Below, piece by piece: positions 6,959-7,245 of a stretch of DNA of 7,245 nucleotides (the first letter of the stretch is position 1; every line of letters starts with the position of its first letter). Where the stretch lies: the NCBI GenBank assembly GCA_003535775.1, contig DPYO01000178.1, positions 1 to 7,245 on the forward strand. The letters run 5' to 3'. A program made the position numbers and the translations under genes. The notes under the pieces are model-generated. The model saw nothing but the letters and a program-made list of their open reading frames with translations, was not told the origin of the DNA and ran no database searches. Source of the DNA: Fidelibacterota bacterium (lineage in GTDB: Bacteria; Fidelibacterota; Marinisomatia; Marinisomatales; UBA8229).

Positions 6959-7063
6959 AATTATCTTCTGAAGACAATTAAACGGAATAATTATCAACAG
7001 AAAGTATACTATTTCGCATTAAATTCGTTCTAATCGGTAGAATATAGGATAAAGGAGTACACA
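6959..7063. other. Short intergenic spacer with a possible -10 box
   Basis: 105 bp, AT-rich. TATACT (7005-7010) is a 5-of-6 match to a -10 box, but nothing near 6982-6987 resembles a -35. No strong terminator follows the protease: the only inverted repeat, TCTTC/GAAGA at 6964-6974, is too short and has no T-tract. The third gene could therefore be co-transcribed with the protease or have its own promoter here. Confidence 0.35.
7051..7057 (+). promoter_or_regulatory. Ribosome-binding site of the third gene
   Basis: AAAGGAG ends 6 nt before the ATG at 7064. It is the strongest Shine-Dalgarno in the window and fixes the start of the truncated gene. Confidence 0.75.
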
Positions 7064-7245
7064 ATGGGTCATAAGATGGTGTTTGCAGGATTAATTTATA
7101 TCATATCGTCAGCTATCTCAGCAGGAAATGCGAATGAAATAGAAATTTTTCAATCGGAACACAATCAAATTGATGACTTAAAAATGATACTTGAGGATGC
7201 CAGTAGAACCGGACAAAAAGTTTTTGTCGAAGAATTTACAGGACT
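7064..7245 (+). CDS. Exported protein, N-terminal fragment; possibly Omp28-like/thioredoxin-fold
   Basis: Sixty full codons plus two bases of the next (CT, always Leu) are visible before the window ends. Residues 1-20 (MVFAGLIYIISSAISA core) are a likely signal peptide, with cleavage after Ala-containing SAISA or AGNA. There is no lipobox Cys. The visible end reads QKVFVEEFTGL. In Omp28-related outer-membrane proteins and related thioredoxin-like proteins of Bacteroidetes and allies, V(L/F)xEEFTG is directly followed by a CxxC motif. The deciding cysteines lie just beyond the edge, so the family call is inference from about eleven residues. It sits 105 bp after the protease on the same strand. 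Confidence 0.6.
   Translation, partial: MGHKMVFAGLIYIISSAISAGNANEIEIFQSEHNQIDDLKMILEDASRTGQKVFVEEFTG

Noticed and set aside
6964..6974. TCTTC/GAAGA inverted repeat after the protease as a terminator
   Set aside because: Only five base pairs, a one-base loop and no following T-tract.
1..7245. CRISPR arrays, tRNA/rRNA genes, insertion sequences or attachment sites
   Set aside because: I found no short regularly spaced direct repeats, no tRNA-like cloverleaf segments, no transposase-like protein and no terminal inverted repeats. The only large repeats are the divergent coding modules.

Overview
The window reads as chromosome of a moderately AT-rich, Gram-negative marine-type bacterium of the Fibrobacteres-Chlorobi-Bacteroidetes side of the tree. 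The best guess is Candidatus Marinimicrobia (SAR406/Neomarinimicrobiota) or a close relative such as Ignavibacteria or Calditrichota. This rests on the style of the proteins: two large secreted beta-rich proteins end in a type IX-secretion-like C-terminal sorting domain of the 'YPNPFNPxT...YDxxG...GVYxY' type, and both carry a conserved LYFG...SLPPxPPxGxFD(I/V)RF segment before it, which I recall from Marinimicrobia proteins. No marker gene is present, so the taxonomic call is inference.

Layout: 1-21 is probably the last codons of an upstream outer-membrane barrel gene. 22-283 is AT-rich intergenic DNA holding a near-consensus CRP/FNR-type palindrome (TGTGA-N6-TCACA). 284-3871 encodes a 1195-residue mosaic of beta-sandwich domains without a recognisable catalytic site. 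3872-4003 contains a strong intrinsic-terminator-like hairpin. 4004-6958 encodes a subtilisin-family (S8) protease with an intact Asp/His/Ser triad, a propeptide, an extra beta-sandwich and the same long C-terminal module as the first gene. 6959-7063 is a short intergenic spacer. 7064 to the right edge is the start of a third exported protein, possibly Omp28-like (thioredoxin-fold).

All genes are on the + strand, and all three with a visible N-terminus appear to be exported. The two large proteins share about 360 C-terminal residues: a tandem 73-residue-period WNL...GYW(L/V)R repeat, a further beta-domain and the sorting domain. They look like two cargos of one secretion/surface-attachment route carrying different effectors (binding/adhesion domains in one, protease in the other). 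The secretion machinery is not in the window. The most notable non-coding or structural signals are the CRP-like site, the hairpin only about 45 bp upstream of the protease start, and a 9-C homopolymer in the protease gene just before the sorting domain.
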